Assembly: GCF_035189165.1 (NCBI RefSeq)
Contig: NZ_CP045246.1
Span: 1,054,001-1,118,000 of the forward strand
Source of the DNA: Arthrobacter sp. JZ12
GTDB taxonomy: Bacteria > Actinomycetota > Actinomycetes > Actinomycetales > Micrococcaceae
Direction: 5' to 3'
Length of the DNA: 64,000 nt
Shown one piece after another: positions 16,592-25,485 of this stretch. A model generated the notes under the pieces. It saw only the letters and a program-made list of their open reading frames with translations, made no database searches and was not told where the DNA came from. The first letter of the stretch is position 1. The number at the start of each line of letters is the position of its first letter. The translations under genes and the position numbers were made by a program.

Positions 16592-18136
16592 CTAGACGGC
16601 GGCAGGCTGGAAGTGCTGCTCGATGATCGCCTTGATGTCGCTGTGGCAGCCCCCACAGCCCGTGCCGGCCCTCGTGGACGCCGACACTTCCGCCACCGTC
16701 GAACAGCCGACGACGGCGGCCTGCTCGATACTGCCCCGGCTCACCCCCGCACACCGGCACACCACCGCGGCAGGGTCGGACGATGACGACGACGGCGCCG
16801 CCGCCTCCTCGGCCCCGTCCAGCCGCAGCAGGCTCGACCGGTCGGCGGGCAGCACCCCGCCGCTCTCGAACAGGAGCACCAGCTCGGCTCCCGTGCGCGG
16901 CATTCCGACGCACACGAGGCCCTGCAGCACACCATCCCGGGTGATCATCTTCGCGTAACGTCCCTGCTGCGGGTCGGCCCAGAGTGCGACGGCGGTTCCG
17001 TCGTCGTGCGCTGCCCAGGGGTCGGCCGAGACATCGCCGGCCATCACTGCGTCCAGTCCGCGTGCCTTCAGCATCACCACCGGCGGCAACACCGCCTCCA
17101 CATACTCGGAAGCGACGGCCGGCGAACCAGCAGAACCGGTCAACTCGGCAACGAACGCCTCCGCCAGCCACTCGGCCTGCCGCCATCCCGGCCCGATCAG
17201 GCCAGACGGCGCCGTGTTCCGCCTACACTCAACGCACGACGCCGACGCGCACCGCACCTCGGCACAGTCACCGATGGCGTACACATGCTCGTCGTGGTGC
17301 GCCTGCAGCGAGTGCCCCACGAGGATCCCCGAATCAACGGGCAGCCCCGCACCCTCGGCAAGTTCAATCCGAGGCCGTACACCGCAGGACAGCACCAGCA
17401 GGTCCCCGGACACCAGCCGGCCATCGTCCAGGCGCAATCCGGTGAACACGCCGTCGTCGTCGTGCTCGAGGCCAACAGCCTTGGCACCCGACACCAGCCG
17501 CACCCCCTGCGCACGGAGAGCGGAGGACAGCACCCGGCCGCCGCCGTCGTCAATGTTGCGGGCCAGCGGATAGTCGCCGTGATGCACCACGGTGACCCGA
17601 GCGCCTTCCTTCGCCGCGGCCAGCGCCGCCTCAAGGCCCAGAATGCCGCCGCCAAGAATCACCACGTCGCCCCGGCGTTCGACGACGGAGCGCAACTCAC
17701 GCGCGTCGGCCAGGTCCCGCAGCGCCGTGACGCCGGTCGGCAAGGTCGGGCGAAGGGGATCGGGGTTCAGCCCGGCGAGGTACGGGATGACCGGGCGTGC
17801 ACCGGTCGCCAGAACCAGTCGGTCATAGGGATGGACGGTGCCGTCGTCGAGCTGGATCTGCTGCCGCGCCCGGTCGATCCGGCGGACACCGGACCCGAGC
17901 AGCACTTCGGCCCCGAGCCCGGCCAGCCGCGAGGGGTCGCTCAACGTGATCGAATCCTCGGAGGTCCGGCCCACCCCGACGTCGGCAACCAGCACGCGGT
18001 TGTACGCTGCCTCCGGCTCGGAACCGATCACCGTCAGCTGCACGTCCCCGGAGGCAACGGACGGTTCAAGGACGTCGATGAACCTCGCCGCGACGGGGCC
18101 GAAACCCACCACCACAATCCGCTCGGGAACGCTCAT
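16592..18136 (-). CDS. Nitrate reductase electron-transfer subunit (FAD oxidoreductase with BFD-like domain)
   Basis: A 514-residue protein. Residues 1-310 form an FAD/NAD(P)-dependent oxidoreductase (RIVVVGFGPVAARFIDVLE, LATGARPVIPYLAG, VVILGGGILGLEAALAAAKEG, VYAIGDCAEV). The last 55 residues form a BFD-like [2Fe-2S] domain with CRCAGVSRGSIEQA and GTGCGGCHSDIKA. It resembles the N-terminal half of NirB and the NasB electron-transfer subunit, and would pass electrons from NAD(P)H to the catalytic subunit. Start and stop of the neighbouring genes overlap as ATGA with the catalytic-subunit gene upstream. It is the last gene of the narK-nitrate reductase operon. Confidence 0.87.
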   Translation of the reverse strand: MSVPERIVVVGFGPVAARFIDVLEPSVASGDVQLTVIGSEPEAAYNRVLVADVGVGRTSEDSITLSDPSRLAGLGAEVLLGSGVRRIDRARQQIQLDDGTVHPYDRLVLATGARPVIPYLAGLNPDPLRPTLPTGVTALRDLADARELRSVVERRGDVVILGGGILGLEAALAAAKEGARVTVVHHGDYPLARNIDDGGGRVLSSALRAQGVRLVSGAKAVGLEHDDDGVFTGLRLDDGRLVSGDLLVLSCGVRPRIELAEGAGLPVDSGILVGHSLQAHHDEHVYAIGDCAEVRCASASCVECRRNTAPSGLIGPGWRQAEWLAEAFVAELTGSAGSPAVASEYVEAVLPPVVMLKARGLDAVMAGDVSADPWAAHDDGTAVALWADPQQGRYAKMITRDGVLQGLVCVGMPRTGAELVLLFESGGVLPADRSSLLRLDGAEEAAAPSSSSSDPAAVVCRCAGVSRGSIEQAAVVGCSTVAEVSASTRAGTGCGGCHSDIKAIIEQHFQPAAV

Positions 18137-20310
18137 ACGGCCACCGCCTCGGTCTGGGCGGGCCGGCGCACGCGCACCGACACCCGCGTTGTTTTGAACT
18201 CGGGCATCCCGGAGATGGGATCGGTCTCGGAGGAGGTCAGCACGTTGGCGTTACCCGCTCCCGGGAAGTGGAAGGAAAGGAAGACAGTGTCAGGCCGCAC
18301 CGCCGTCGACAGCCTTGCCCGCGCCGTCACGGTTCCGCGGTCATTGCTGATTTCGACGTCGGCACCGTCAACAATGCCGAGCCCGGCCGCCGTCACCGGG
18401 TGGATCTCCAGCCTCTGGCCGCTGCTCGTGGCCAGCAGGTCACCTACGCGCCGGGTCTGCGTGCCGGACTGGTAGTGCTCCAGCAGCCGTCCGGTCGCCA
18501 GCGCGAGGGTGCCGTCCGCAGCCCGGCTGAAAGCCGACGATGGCGGCGCCACCGGGTGCAGCACGGCCCGCCCGTCGGGGTGGGCAAAGCGATCAGTGAA
18601 CAGGCGCGGGGTGCCTGTTGAACCGGCGGGGTAGGGCCAGTAGGCGGGGACGCCGTCGTCGAGCATGGCGTAGTCCATGCCGGAGTAGTCAGCCAGCCCA
18701 CCGGCCGATGCCGCGCACAGCTCCGTGAAGACGGTCTCCGGATCTTCCGGGAACGACGACGGCGCCTCCAGCAGCTCGGCCAGCCTCGCCATGATCCACA
18801 GCTCGCTCCGCGCGCCGGGTGGGGGAGCGACGGCGGCACGGCGGCGCAGGATGCGTCCCTCGAGGTTGGTCATGGTGCCCTCCTCCTCGGCCCACTGCAG
18901 GACCGGCAGGATCAGGTCCGCCTCAGCTGCGGTCTCGGAGCGGAAGAAGTCGCACACCACCAGGAAGTCGAGGCTGCGCAGGCCGGCCAGGACTGTGGAT
19001 GCGTTCGGTGCGGACACCGCCACATTGGCACCGTGCACGAAGAGGCAGCGCACGCCGTCGGGCCGGCCGAGGGAGGCCAGCAGTTCGACGGCGGGAAGGC
19101 CAGGCCCCGGGATGGCTTCCTCGGGGACTCCCCAGACGCCGGCGACGTGTGCCCGTGCGGCGGGGTCGGTGATCTTGCGGTAGCCGGGAAGCTGGTCCGC
19201 CTTTTGGCCGTGTTCCCGCCCGCCCTGGCCATTGCCCTGGCCGGTCAGGGTGCCGTAGCCGTTGCCCGGAGTGCCCGGAAGGCCGAGGAGCAGGGCGAGG
19301 TTGATGGCCGCCGTCGCGGTGTCGGTGCCGTTGGCGTGCTGCTCGATGCCGCGACCGGTGAGGATGTAGGTCCCGCCGGGCTCGGCGAGCCGGTGGGCGG
19401 TCTCGCGGATGAGCTGCGCCGGCACACCCGTCACGGCCTGGACCCGCTCCGGCCACCACGGCATCACGCTGCGGACGATCGCGTCGTACCCCTTGGTGCG
19501 CCGGTCCACGTAGGCGTGGTCCACCAGGCCCACCGTGATCACCACGTGCGTGAGGCCCAGCAGCACGGCGAGGTCGGTCTTCGGTGCCGGCTGCAGGTGC
19601 CGTCCGCGTCCCTCTGACGTGAGCTCCGCCGTCGCGGACCGTCGCGGGTCCACGACAATCAGGCCGCCGGCATCCCGCGCACCCTGCAGGTGCTGGACGA
19701 ACGGGGGCATGGTGTCGGCGGTGTTGGACCCCAGCATGAGGATGGTGCGCGCGGAGTCCAGGTCGGCCAGCGGGAACGGCAGCCCCCGGTCCAGGCCGAA
19801 GGCCCGGTTCCCGGCTGCTGCCGCCGACGACATGCAGAAGCGTCCGTTGTAGTCGATCCGCGAGGTTCGTAGGGCGAGACGGGCGAACTTGCCCAGCAGG
19901 TACGCCTTCTCGTTGGTGAGTCCGCCTCCGCCGAAGACGCCCACAGCGTCCGCGCCGTACCGGGCGCGGGTCTCGAGGACCCGATCCCGGATGAGCTCCA
20001 GTGCACGGTCCCAGCCGATGGGCCGGTGCACGCCGTCGTCGTCCTTCAACAGCGGTTCGCGGACCCGATCAGGGTGCTTCAGCAGCTCCGTGGAGGTCCA
20101 CCCCTTGCGGCACAGGCCGCCGCGGTTGGTGGGGAAGTCGCGGCCTGAAACCTCAACGCTGCCGGGCGCGGGGCCCGGCACCGAAGGCGTCAGTGTCATG
20201 GCGCACTGCAGGGCGCAGTAGGGGCAGTGTGTCGGGGTCCCGGCGGCTGTACCGGCGGTCGCGGCGGCTGCGCCGGGGCCTGTGCTGGAACCTGAGGTAG
20301 TGCCGCACAT
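18133..20310 (-). CDS. Assimilatory nitrate reductase catalytic subunit
   Basis: A 725-residue molybdopterin oxidoreductase reducing nitrate to nitrite in the cytoplasm. An N-terminal [4Fe-4S] site (CPYCALQC, then GGLCRKGW about 40 residues later) precedes the bis-MGD domain (GVFGGGGLTNEKAYLLGKFA, GSNTADTMPPFVQHL, GRGIEQHANGTDTA, GYGTLTGQGNGQGGREHGQK) and the C-terminal dinucleotide-binding domain (ATGRLLEHYQSGTQTRR). No Tat signal is seen, as expected for NasA/NasC-type enzymes. The first 25 residues are low-complexity Gly/Ala/Thr. Its start is one base after the narK stop, and its end overlaps the electron-transfer gene by 4 bases. Confidence 0.94.
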   Translation of the reverse strand: MCGTTSGSSTGPGAAAATAGTAAGTPTHCPYCALQCAMTLTPSVPGPAPGSVEVSGRDFPTNRGGLCRKGWTSTELLKHPDRVREPLLKDDDGVHRPIGWDRALELIRDRVLETRARYGADAVGVFGGGGLTNEKAYLLGKFARLALRTSRIDYNGRFCMSSAAAAGNRAFGLDRGLPFPLADLDSARTILMLGSNTADTMPPFVQHLQGARDAGGLIVVDPRRSATAELTSEGRGRHLQPAPKTDLAVLLGLTHVVITVGLVDHAYVDRRTKGYDAIVRSVMPWWPERVQAVTGVPAQLIRETAHRLAEPGGTYILTGRGIEQHANGTDTATAAINLALLLGLPGTPGNGYGTLTGQGNGQGGREHGQKADQLPGYRKITDPAARAHVAGVWGVPEEAIPGPGLPAVELLASLGRPDGVRCLFVHGANVAVSAPNASTVLAGLRSLDFLVVCDFFRSETAAEADLILPVLQWAEEEGTMTNLEGRILRRRAAVAPPPGARSELWIMARLAELLEAPSSFPEDPETVFTELCAASAGGLADYSGMDYAMLDDGVPAYWPYPAGSTGTPRLFTDRFAHPDGRAVLHPVAPPSSAFSRAADGTLALATGRLLEHYQSGTQTRRVGDLLATSSGQRLEIHPVTAAGLGIVDGADVEISNDRGTVTARARLSTAVRPDTVFLSFHFPGAGNANVLTSSETDPISGMPEFKTTRVSVRVRRPAQTEAVAV

Positions 20311-20311
20311 C

Positions 20312-21712
20312 CTAGACGTGTCCCACCGACGAGCGGCTGCGGCGCAGGTAGAAGAACCACGTGACCGTCAGCATGAGCGCGTAGGCCGCAACGAAGCCGT
20401 AGAACGCGGCGTCGTAACCTCCGGTGGCGCCCTTCGAGGCGTTGAGCACCTGCGGGATCACGAAGCCACCGTAGGCGCCGATGGCCGAGATCAGTCCCAG
20501 CGCGGCCGCGGCCTTGCGCCCGGTGCTCATGGCGCCGTCGGACTTTCCGCGGAGGGCAAAGATCACGGGGATCATGCGGTAGGTGGAGCCGTTGCCGGCA
20601 CCGGCAGCCGCGAAGAGCACCAGGAACAGTCCGAGGAAGAGCCAGAAGTTGGCCAGCGGCAGGGTCCAGACCACGGTCAAGGCAACCAGGGCCATGACGG
20701 CGAATGCGCAGACCGTGATGCGGGCACCGCCCCAGCGGTCGGCCAGGCGGCCGCCGTACGGGCGGGCAAGGGAACCGACCAGGGGGCCGAGGAAGGCCAG
20801 GGACAGGGCCGCCGGACCAAGCGCGAAGGTCGAGAATTCGGGGAAGGAGTCGAGGATCAGCTTGGGGAACACGCCGGAGAAGCCGATGAACGAGCCGAAC
20901 GTACCGATGTAGAGGAAGGCCATAACCCACAGGTGCGGTTCGCGGAGAGCCGCGATGGAGCCGGCAAGGTCGGACTTGGCGCTGGACAGGTTGTCCATGT
21001 ACTTCCAGGCGCCGAAGGCAGCGACGAGGATGAGCGGGACCCAGATCCAGCCGGCCAGCGGCAGGTTGAGGGTGGTGGCGGCGCCTGCCGCAATTGCAAG
21101 CGGAACAACCAACTGCGCGACGGCGGCACCCAGGTTTCCGCCGGCGGCATTCAGTCCCAGTGCCCACCCCTTTTCACGGACGGGGTAGAAGAAGGTGATG
21201 TTCGCCATCGAGCTGGCGAAGTTGCCGCCGCCGAAGCCTGCCAGAGCGGCAATGGTGAGCATTACTGCGAACGGGGTCTCGGGGTTGCTCACCGCGATGC
21301 CCAGCCCGATGGACGGGATGAGCAGCAGCAGGGCCGAGATGATGGTCCAGTTGCGGCCACCGAACCGCGGAACCATGAAGGTGTAGGGGATGCGGAGCGT
21401 CGCGCCGACCAGGCTCGGCATCGAGATGAGCCAGAAGATTTCCGCCGTCGAGAAGTTGAAGCCCGCGGCGGGCAGGTAGACCACCACGATCGACCAGAGC
21501 TGCCACACAACGAAGCCGAGGAACTCGCACGCGATGGACCACTGCAGGTTGCGGCGGGCGATGGCCTTGCCGCCCGACTGCCACTGCTCGCGGTCCTCGG
21601 CGTTCCAGTTGTCGATCCAGCGGCCGGGGCGGTGCACGAGTGCGGCATCAGCTGCTGTTCCGGTTGCCGGTGCAGTTGGGGAATCCGGGGTGACTGCGCG
21701 GTCAACGCTCAT
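20312..21712 (-). CDS. narK: Nitrate/nitrite MFS transporter
   Basis: A 466-residue NarK/NasA-type major facilitator with about 12 membrane segments. Nitrate-porter signatures are visible as GFGGGNFASSMANITFFYPV and the related GAAGAGNGSTYRMIPVIF. It imports nitrate for the reductase encoded next. The ATG at 21712 has GAAAGG about 7 bases upstream; a longer ORF to 21979 is rejected because it would run into the divergent transporter gene. The N-terminus to about residue 50 is hydrophilic (IDNWNAEDREQWQSGGK). It is the first gene of the nitrate reductase operon, with a GlnR-like box about 70 bases upstream. Confidence 0.94.
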   Translation of the reverse strand: MSVDRAVTPDSPTAPATGTAADAALVHRPGRWIDNWNAEDREQWQSGGKAIARRNLQWSIACEFLGFVVWQLWSIVVVYLPAAGFNFSTAEIFWLISMPSLVGATLRIPYTFMVPRFGGRNWTIISALLLLIPSIGLGIAVSNPETPFAVMLTIAALAGFGGGNFASSMANITFFYPVREKGWALGLNAAGGNLGAAVAQLVVPLAIAAGAATTLNLPLAGWIWVPLILVAAFGAWKYMDNLSSAKSDLAGSIAALREPHLWVMAFLYIGTFGSFIGFSGVFPKLILDSFPEFSTFALGPAALSLAFLGPLVGSLARPYGGRLADRWGGARITVCAFAVMALVALTVVWTLPLANFWLFLGLFLVLFAAAGAGNGSTYRMIPVIFALRGKSDGAMSTGRKAAAALGLISAIGAYGGFVIPQVLNASKGATGGYDAAFYGFVAAYALMLTVTWFFYLRRSRSSVGHV

Positions 21713-21744
21713 GGCGAACCTTTCGTTCAAGGGGCAGTACGCCC

Positions 21745-21750
21745 ACAGTA
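21745..21750 (-). promoter_or_regulatory. Candidate -10 box of the narK operon
   Basis: TACTGT on the minus strand lies about 33 bases before the narK ATG. The GlnR-like box at 21783-21798 is 32 bases further upstream, a suitable activator position. Confidence 0.4.
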
Positions 21751-21782
21751 GGAAAGGTGCGTTTCGGGTCCGGACCAGGTTT

Positions 21783-21798
21783 GTAAACGCGGTGTGAC
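21783..21798. promoter_or_regulatory. GlnR-like box upstream of narK
   Basis: GTAAAC-N5-GTGAC, matching the nirB-nirD site at 10834-10849 in sequence and spacing. Two copies upstream of functionally linked nitrogen genes make a shared nitrogen regulator likely. Confidence 0.5.
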
Positions 21799-21843
21799 AT
21801 CGGCCTATCCAGGCACGCAATGGGTGGTTAGCTGGAAGCAGGT

Positions 21844-21858
21844 GTCCACTATGTGGAC
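21844..21858. promoter_or_regulatory. 15-bp palindrome upstream of the MHS transporter
   Basis: GTCCAC-TAT-GTGGAC is a perfect inverted repeat about 100 bases before the ATG at 21958. It has the form of an operator for a dimeric regulator, perhaps of the IclR or GntR class. No such regulator is encoded nearby. Confidence 0.5.
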
Positions 21859-21863
21859 GAGTT

Positions 21864-21892
21864 ATCTCACTAATTGGTTCAGGTGGTGAGAT
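21864..21892. promoter_or_regulatory. Second inverted repeat upstream of the MHS transporter
   Basis: ATCTCAC (21864-21870) and GTGAGAT (21886-21892) form a perfect 7-bp inverted repeat with a 15-base spacer. It lies between the 15-bp palindrome and the transporter start and probably overlaps the promoter. Confidence 0.4.
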
Positions 21893-21957
21893 TGAAGGCG
21901 CAGAAAATACCACGGCTGTGTGAGTGTTGAGCAGTCGAACAGAGAAAGCAAGTAACA

Positions 21958-23358
21958 ATGTCATCGTCTTCATCGACAACGGAGTCCTCGGCCAAGCCGT
22001 TGAACTCCCGGGGACGCGTCATCTTCGCGAGCCTCATCGGCACCACCATCGAGTTCTATGACTTCTACATTTACGCGACCGCGTCGGTGCTGGTCTTCCC
22101 GGCCCTGTTCTTCCCGAACTCGAACCCGACCACCGCACTCCTGCAGTCATTCGCGGTCTTCGGTGTCGCCTTCGTCGCGCGCCCGCTGGGCTCGATCGTC
22201 TTCGGTCACTTCGGCGACCGCATCGGACGTAAGGGCACGCTGGTCGCCTCGCTGCTGACGATGGGCATTGCCACCTTCCTGATCGGCGTGCTACCCACGG
22301 CGCAGGTGCCCGGCTGGGCATTCCTCGCGCCCGCAATCCTCGTGCTCCTGCGCTTTCTGCAGGGCCTTGCCCTCGGCGGTGAGTGGAGCGGCGCTGCCCT
22401 GCTCGCCACCGAGAACGCGCCGAAAAACAAGCGGGCCGTCTACGGCACCTTCCCGCAGCTCGGCGCGCCGATCGGCTTCATCCTCGCGAACCTGCTGTTC
22501 GTGGTGCTCAACGCCACCCTTGCCCCGGAGGCCTTCATGGCCTGGGGCTGGCGTGTTCCCTTCATCGCCAGCGCCGTCCTGGTTATCGTCGGCCTCTACG
22601 TACGCCTGAAGCTCATCGAAAGCCACTCCTTCCAGCAGGTGCTGGACAAGGGCAAGGTCGTGAAGTTGCCCCTGGCTTCGGTTTTCAAGCGCCAGTGGCG
22701 CGCGATCGTGCTCGGCACCTTCATCATGTTCGCCACGTACGTGCTGTTCTACCTGATGACCTCCTTCACGCTGACCTTCGGCACGGCACCAGCCTCAGCA
22801 GAAGCAGCTGCTGCAGCGGCCGAAGCCGCAGGAAAGCCGTTCAACGCGGAGACATTCGTTCCGGGTCTCGGCATCGCCCGCGGTGACTTCCTCTGGATGC
22901 TGATTTTCGGCGTCGTCTTCTTCGGAATCTTCACCGTGGTGTCCGGTCCGCTGGCGGAGAAGTTCGGCCGCCGCCGCATGCTGCTAGCCGTAACCGCGGG
23001 TATCGCGCTCTTCGGCCTGACCTGGGTGCCGTTCTTCGGCGCAGGCACCGTCGGTGCAATGGTGCTGCTGATGGTCGGCTTCACCCTGATGGGCCTGACC
23101 TTCGGGCCCATGGCGGCGATCCTGCCCGAATTGTTCCCGGCCAACGTGCGCTACACCGGTTCGGCTGTTGCCTACAACCTCTCCAGCGTGATCGGTGCCG
23201 CTCCGGCGTCGTTCGTGGCAATCGCCCTCTGGCAGGCGGCTGACGGCAGCACCCTGCTGGTGGGGCTCTACCTGAGCGCAGCGGCGGTGCTGACGTTCAT
23301 CGCCCTGTGGATCTCGCGTGAGACCAGGGACCACGACTACGACAACAACATCGCCTAG
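21958..23358 (+). CDS. MHS-family MFS transporter (metabolite:H+ symporter)
   Basis: A 466-residue major facilitator of the metabolite:H+ symporter family (relatives carry shikimate, alpha-ketoglutarate or proline/betaine). Hallmarks are GTTIEFYDFYIYATASVLVF at the start, the GDRIGRKG loop after helix 2, and FLQGLALGGEWSGAALLATE. An Ala/Glu-rich insert (about residues 280-310) extends an external loop between helices 7 and 8. The start has AGAAAG about 10 bases upstream. It is divergent from narK but has its own two palindromes and a terminator, so it is likely an independent unit. The substrate is unknown. Confidence 0.9.
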   Translation: MSSSSSTTESSAKPLNSRGRVIFASLIGTTIEFYDFYIYATASVLVFPALFFPNSNPTTALLQSFAVFGVAFVARPLGSIVFGHFGDRIGRKGTLVASLLTMGIATFLIGVLPTAQVPGWAFLAPAILVLLRFLQGLALGGEWSGAALLATENAPKNKRAVYGTFPQLGAPIGFILANLLFVVLNATLAPEAFMAWGWRVPFIASAVLVIVGLYVRLKLIESHSFQQVLDKGKVVKLPLASVFKRQWRAIVLGTFIMFATYVLFYLMTSFTLTFGTAPASAEAAAAAAEAAGKPFNAETFVPGLGIARGDFLWMLIFGVVFFGIFTVVSGPLAEKFGRRRMLLAVTAGIALFGLTWVPFFGAGTVGAMVLLMVGFTLMGLTFGPMAAILPELFPANVRYTGSAVAYNLSSVIGAAPASFVAIALWQAADGSTLLVGLYLSAAAVLTFIALWISRETRDHDYDNNIA

Positions 23359-23376
23359 GCTCCCAAACGGCTAGCT

Positions 23377-23414
23377 AACTCCCGCTCTTCCCTCCTGGGA
23401 AGGGCGGGAGTTTT
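23377..23414 (+). terminator. Intrinsic terminator after the MHS transporter
   Basis: AACTCCCGC-CTTCCC pairs with GGGAAG-GCGGGAGTT around a TCCT loop and runs into TTTT. It is a typical rho-independent terminator 18 bases after the stop. Confidence 0.85.
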
Positions 23415-23503
23415 GCGTCTCCGTGCTGCCTCGGATGCTGCTTTGCCCGCAGTATGCAGGGCTTCTCTTCCCAAGTTTTCCGCAGGGAGGAAAGGACAGA
23501 ATC

Positions 23504-24736
23504 ATGTCCTGGCTTACCTTTGTTTGGGCGGGAGCGGATGGGATGAAGCAGGAAACGCTCGCGAGCGGACGGTACATACTCGACCGGGTCATCGGTACCG
23601 GCGGAATGGCCGATGTGTATCGCGCGCGGGACACCCGTCTTGGCCGCGACGTTGCGGTGAAGATGTTCCGGCGCGGATCAGCTGACGGGGTGGCGCGCGG
23701 ATCCGGTGAAGCCCGAATGCTCGCAGCCCTGCATCATCCCGGCCTGGTCCGGGTGCTGGACATGGACGCCGAATGCGTGAGCGTCGAACCGGCCTACCTC
23801 GTGATGGAGTACGTAAAGGGCCCGGACCTGAGCGCGATGCTGCGCGGCGGGCCGCTTTCCCTGGAACGTGCGACGACGGCGGGCAGGGACATTGCGCGCA
23901 CGCTTGAATACATCCACGGCCGGGGGATTGTGCACCGCGACATCAAACCCTCGAATGTCCTCATGCGACAGGGGGAGACCCGCAACGGCCTGTTCGATTT
24001 CCTGCTCACCGACTTCGGGATCGCTCGATTCTTCGAGAGCAGTCGGGTCACCGCCACCGGCAGCCTCATCGGCACGGCCACCTACTTCAGCCCGGAACAG
24101 GCGCGTGGAGACAGGGTGGGAACGCCCACAGATATCTACGCCCTGGGACTGGTGCTGATCGAATGCCTCACCGGCCAACCGGCTTTCCCCGGCACGGGCC
24201 TCGAAAGTGCGCTGGCACGCCTCAGCCGCCCGCCGACAATCCCCGAATCCTTCGGACCGGGCTGGCAAAGCCTGCTCACCGACATGACGCGGGACGATCC
24301 GCAGAGCCGGCCGACCGCCACCGAGGTGGTGCGCAGGCTGGAGACTTTGGACCCTGAGCTCACGGCAGAGGTTACCGGGCACGTATCGGACGAGGCGGAT
24401 GAGGTTGCCGAGCGGCCTCTCGCAGCCGACGCGGCGGTCGAGCGGGTTGCCGACCCGGCTCAGGGGGTTTCGGGCTTGGCGGTGCCGGATCGGGACGTGA
24501 CCGAGCCGGGTGGCGACATGCATACGGCCCCTGCTGAGGCACCACGACGCTCCAAGGGTGGGCGGCGCGCGCTCGGGCTGGCCGCCGTCGTCGTCGTACT
24601 GCTGATGGCTATAGCGGCAGTTGCCATGATGTTTTTCCTGGGACAGGATCCGGCCGCGAGCCCGTCGCCGCTGCCCACCGTGCCGGGAACAACCGGCGCG
24701 CTGCTCGACAACCTGTATGAGAGCGTGCAGCCGTGA
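23504..24736 (+). CDS. Membrane-anchored serine/threonine protein kinase
   Basis: A 410-residue Hanks-type kinase. The kinase domain spans about residues 20-280: glycine loop GTGGMADVYRARD, VAVKMF Lys, catalytic VHRDIKPSNVL, LTDFGIARF and the activation-segment TATYFSPEQARGD. One membrane helix near residues 365-388 (AAVVVVLLMAIAAVAMMFF) leaves a short external tail with no PASTA repeat. The ATG at 23504 is chosen for its strong AGGAAAGG site 8 bases upstream, rather than an in-frame start at 23423. The following lipoprotein gene overlaps by 4 bases (GTGA), suggesting they work together. Confidence 0.9.
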   Translation: MSWLTFVWAGADGMKQETLASGRYILDRVIGTGGMADVYRARDTRLGRDVAVKMFRRGSADGVARGSGEARMLAALHHPGLVRVLDMDAECVSVEPAYLVMEYVKGPDLSAMLRGGPLSLERATTAGRDIARTLEYIHGRGIVHRDIKPSNVLMRQGETRNGLFDFLLTDFGIARFFESSRVTATGSLIGTATYFSPEQARGDRVGTPTDIYALGLVLIECLTGQPAFPGTGLESALARLSRPPTIPESFGPGWQSLLTDMTRDDPQSRPTATEVVRRLETLDPELTAEVTGHVSDEADEVAERPLAADAAVERVADPAQGVSGLAVPDRDVTEPGGDMHTAPAEAPRRSKGGRRALGLAAVVVVLLMAIAAVAMMFFLGQDPAASPSPLPTVPGTTGALLDNLYESVQP

Positions 24737-25404
24737 CCGGTTTGAAAGGCCTGCGGTACCTGGTCATGGCTGCGGTGTTGACGCTCGGCGGGTGTTCCCA
24801 GACACCGATTGAGAGCCAGGTTGCGTGCGAATTGCAGGCTGAGGTGAAGCACATTGCAGACCACACTGCGCGCGGCGATACAGCGGAGGCCCTCGAGGCG
24901 GCCCACGGGCTGGCGGCCCGGGTGCGAGCCGAGCAGGATCAAGGCCACATCACCGACGAGCGGGCTTTGCTGATCCTGCAGCGCGTGGACCAGTTAGTCG
25001 ATCGATTGGCCGCTTCAGGGGCAGCGCCGGCGCCCATGGATGCCCCGGTGCCGGTCGCAATGCCGAAGCCGGAGCCCGTCAAAGCGTCGCCGGCGAGCCC
25101 CAAGGCCGCACCGACCCCGGAATCCGAGCCCGCGCCTGCGCTGGAGCCGGAGCCCGCACCCGCACCCGTGCTGGCGGCGCCCCCGCCGCCGCCTTCCGCC
25201 GAACCGGCACCACCCGCCCCGGCCCCTGCACCCATTGACACTTCAAACAGCGGTTCGGGCGCCGGTTCCGGAAGCGGCAGCACCGGCAGCGGCAGCCCAG
25301 GCGGGGGTCAGATTCCCGCGCCGGTGATCGTGATCAGTGCCGACGACGACATCGATGACGACGGCGGCAAGGGCCGAGGGCGGGGCCGCAGCAACGACGA
25401 CTGA
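24733..25404 (+). CDS. Pro/Ala-rich putative lipoprotein coupled to the kinase
   Basis: A 223-residue protein starting at a GTG that overlaps the kinase stop. The signal peptide ends in LTLGGC, a lipobox-like site with Cys at about residue 21. Residues 25-95 are a helical domain rich in Glu, Ala and Arg (ESQVACELQAEVKHIADH). Residues 100-200 are low-complexity Pro/Ala/Glu, followed by Gly/Ser repeats and an acidic-then-basic tail (ISADDDIDDDGGKGRGRGRS). No family is recognised. It may be a surface spacer protein or ligand for the kinase's external tail; that is inference from coupling. Confidence 0.72.
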   Translation: MTGLKGLRYLVMAAVLTLGGCSQTPIESQVACELQAEVKHIADHTARGDTAEALEAAHGLAARVRAEQDQGHITDERALLILQRVDQLVDRLAASGAAPAPMDAPVPVAMPKPEPVKASPASPKAAPTPESEPAPALEPEPAPAPVLAAPPPPPSAEPAPPAPAPAPIDTSNSGSGAGSGSGSTGSGSPGGGQIPAPVIVISADDDIDDDGGKGRGRGRSNDD

Positions 25405-25430
25405 TCCAGGCGGGCAGCATGACGCGCTAC

Positions 25431-25466
25431 GGACCAACGACCCCGTTGTAACGGCGTCGTTGGTCC
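25431..25466. terminator. Hairpin between convergent genes
   Basis: GGACCAACGAC (25431-25441) pairs perfectly with GTCGTTGGTCC (25456-25466). There is no T-run on either side, so it may slow polymerase or act with Rho. It lies between the lipoprotein gene and the convergent acyl-CoA carboxylase alpha gene. Confidence 0.55.
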
Positions 25467-25485
25467 CTACTGCGGAGGAAAACGG

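Noticed and set aside
21713..21979. N-terminal extension of NarK to 21979
   Set aside because: It would run through the palindromes and into the MHS transporter gene; ATG 21712 has GAAAGG upstream.
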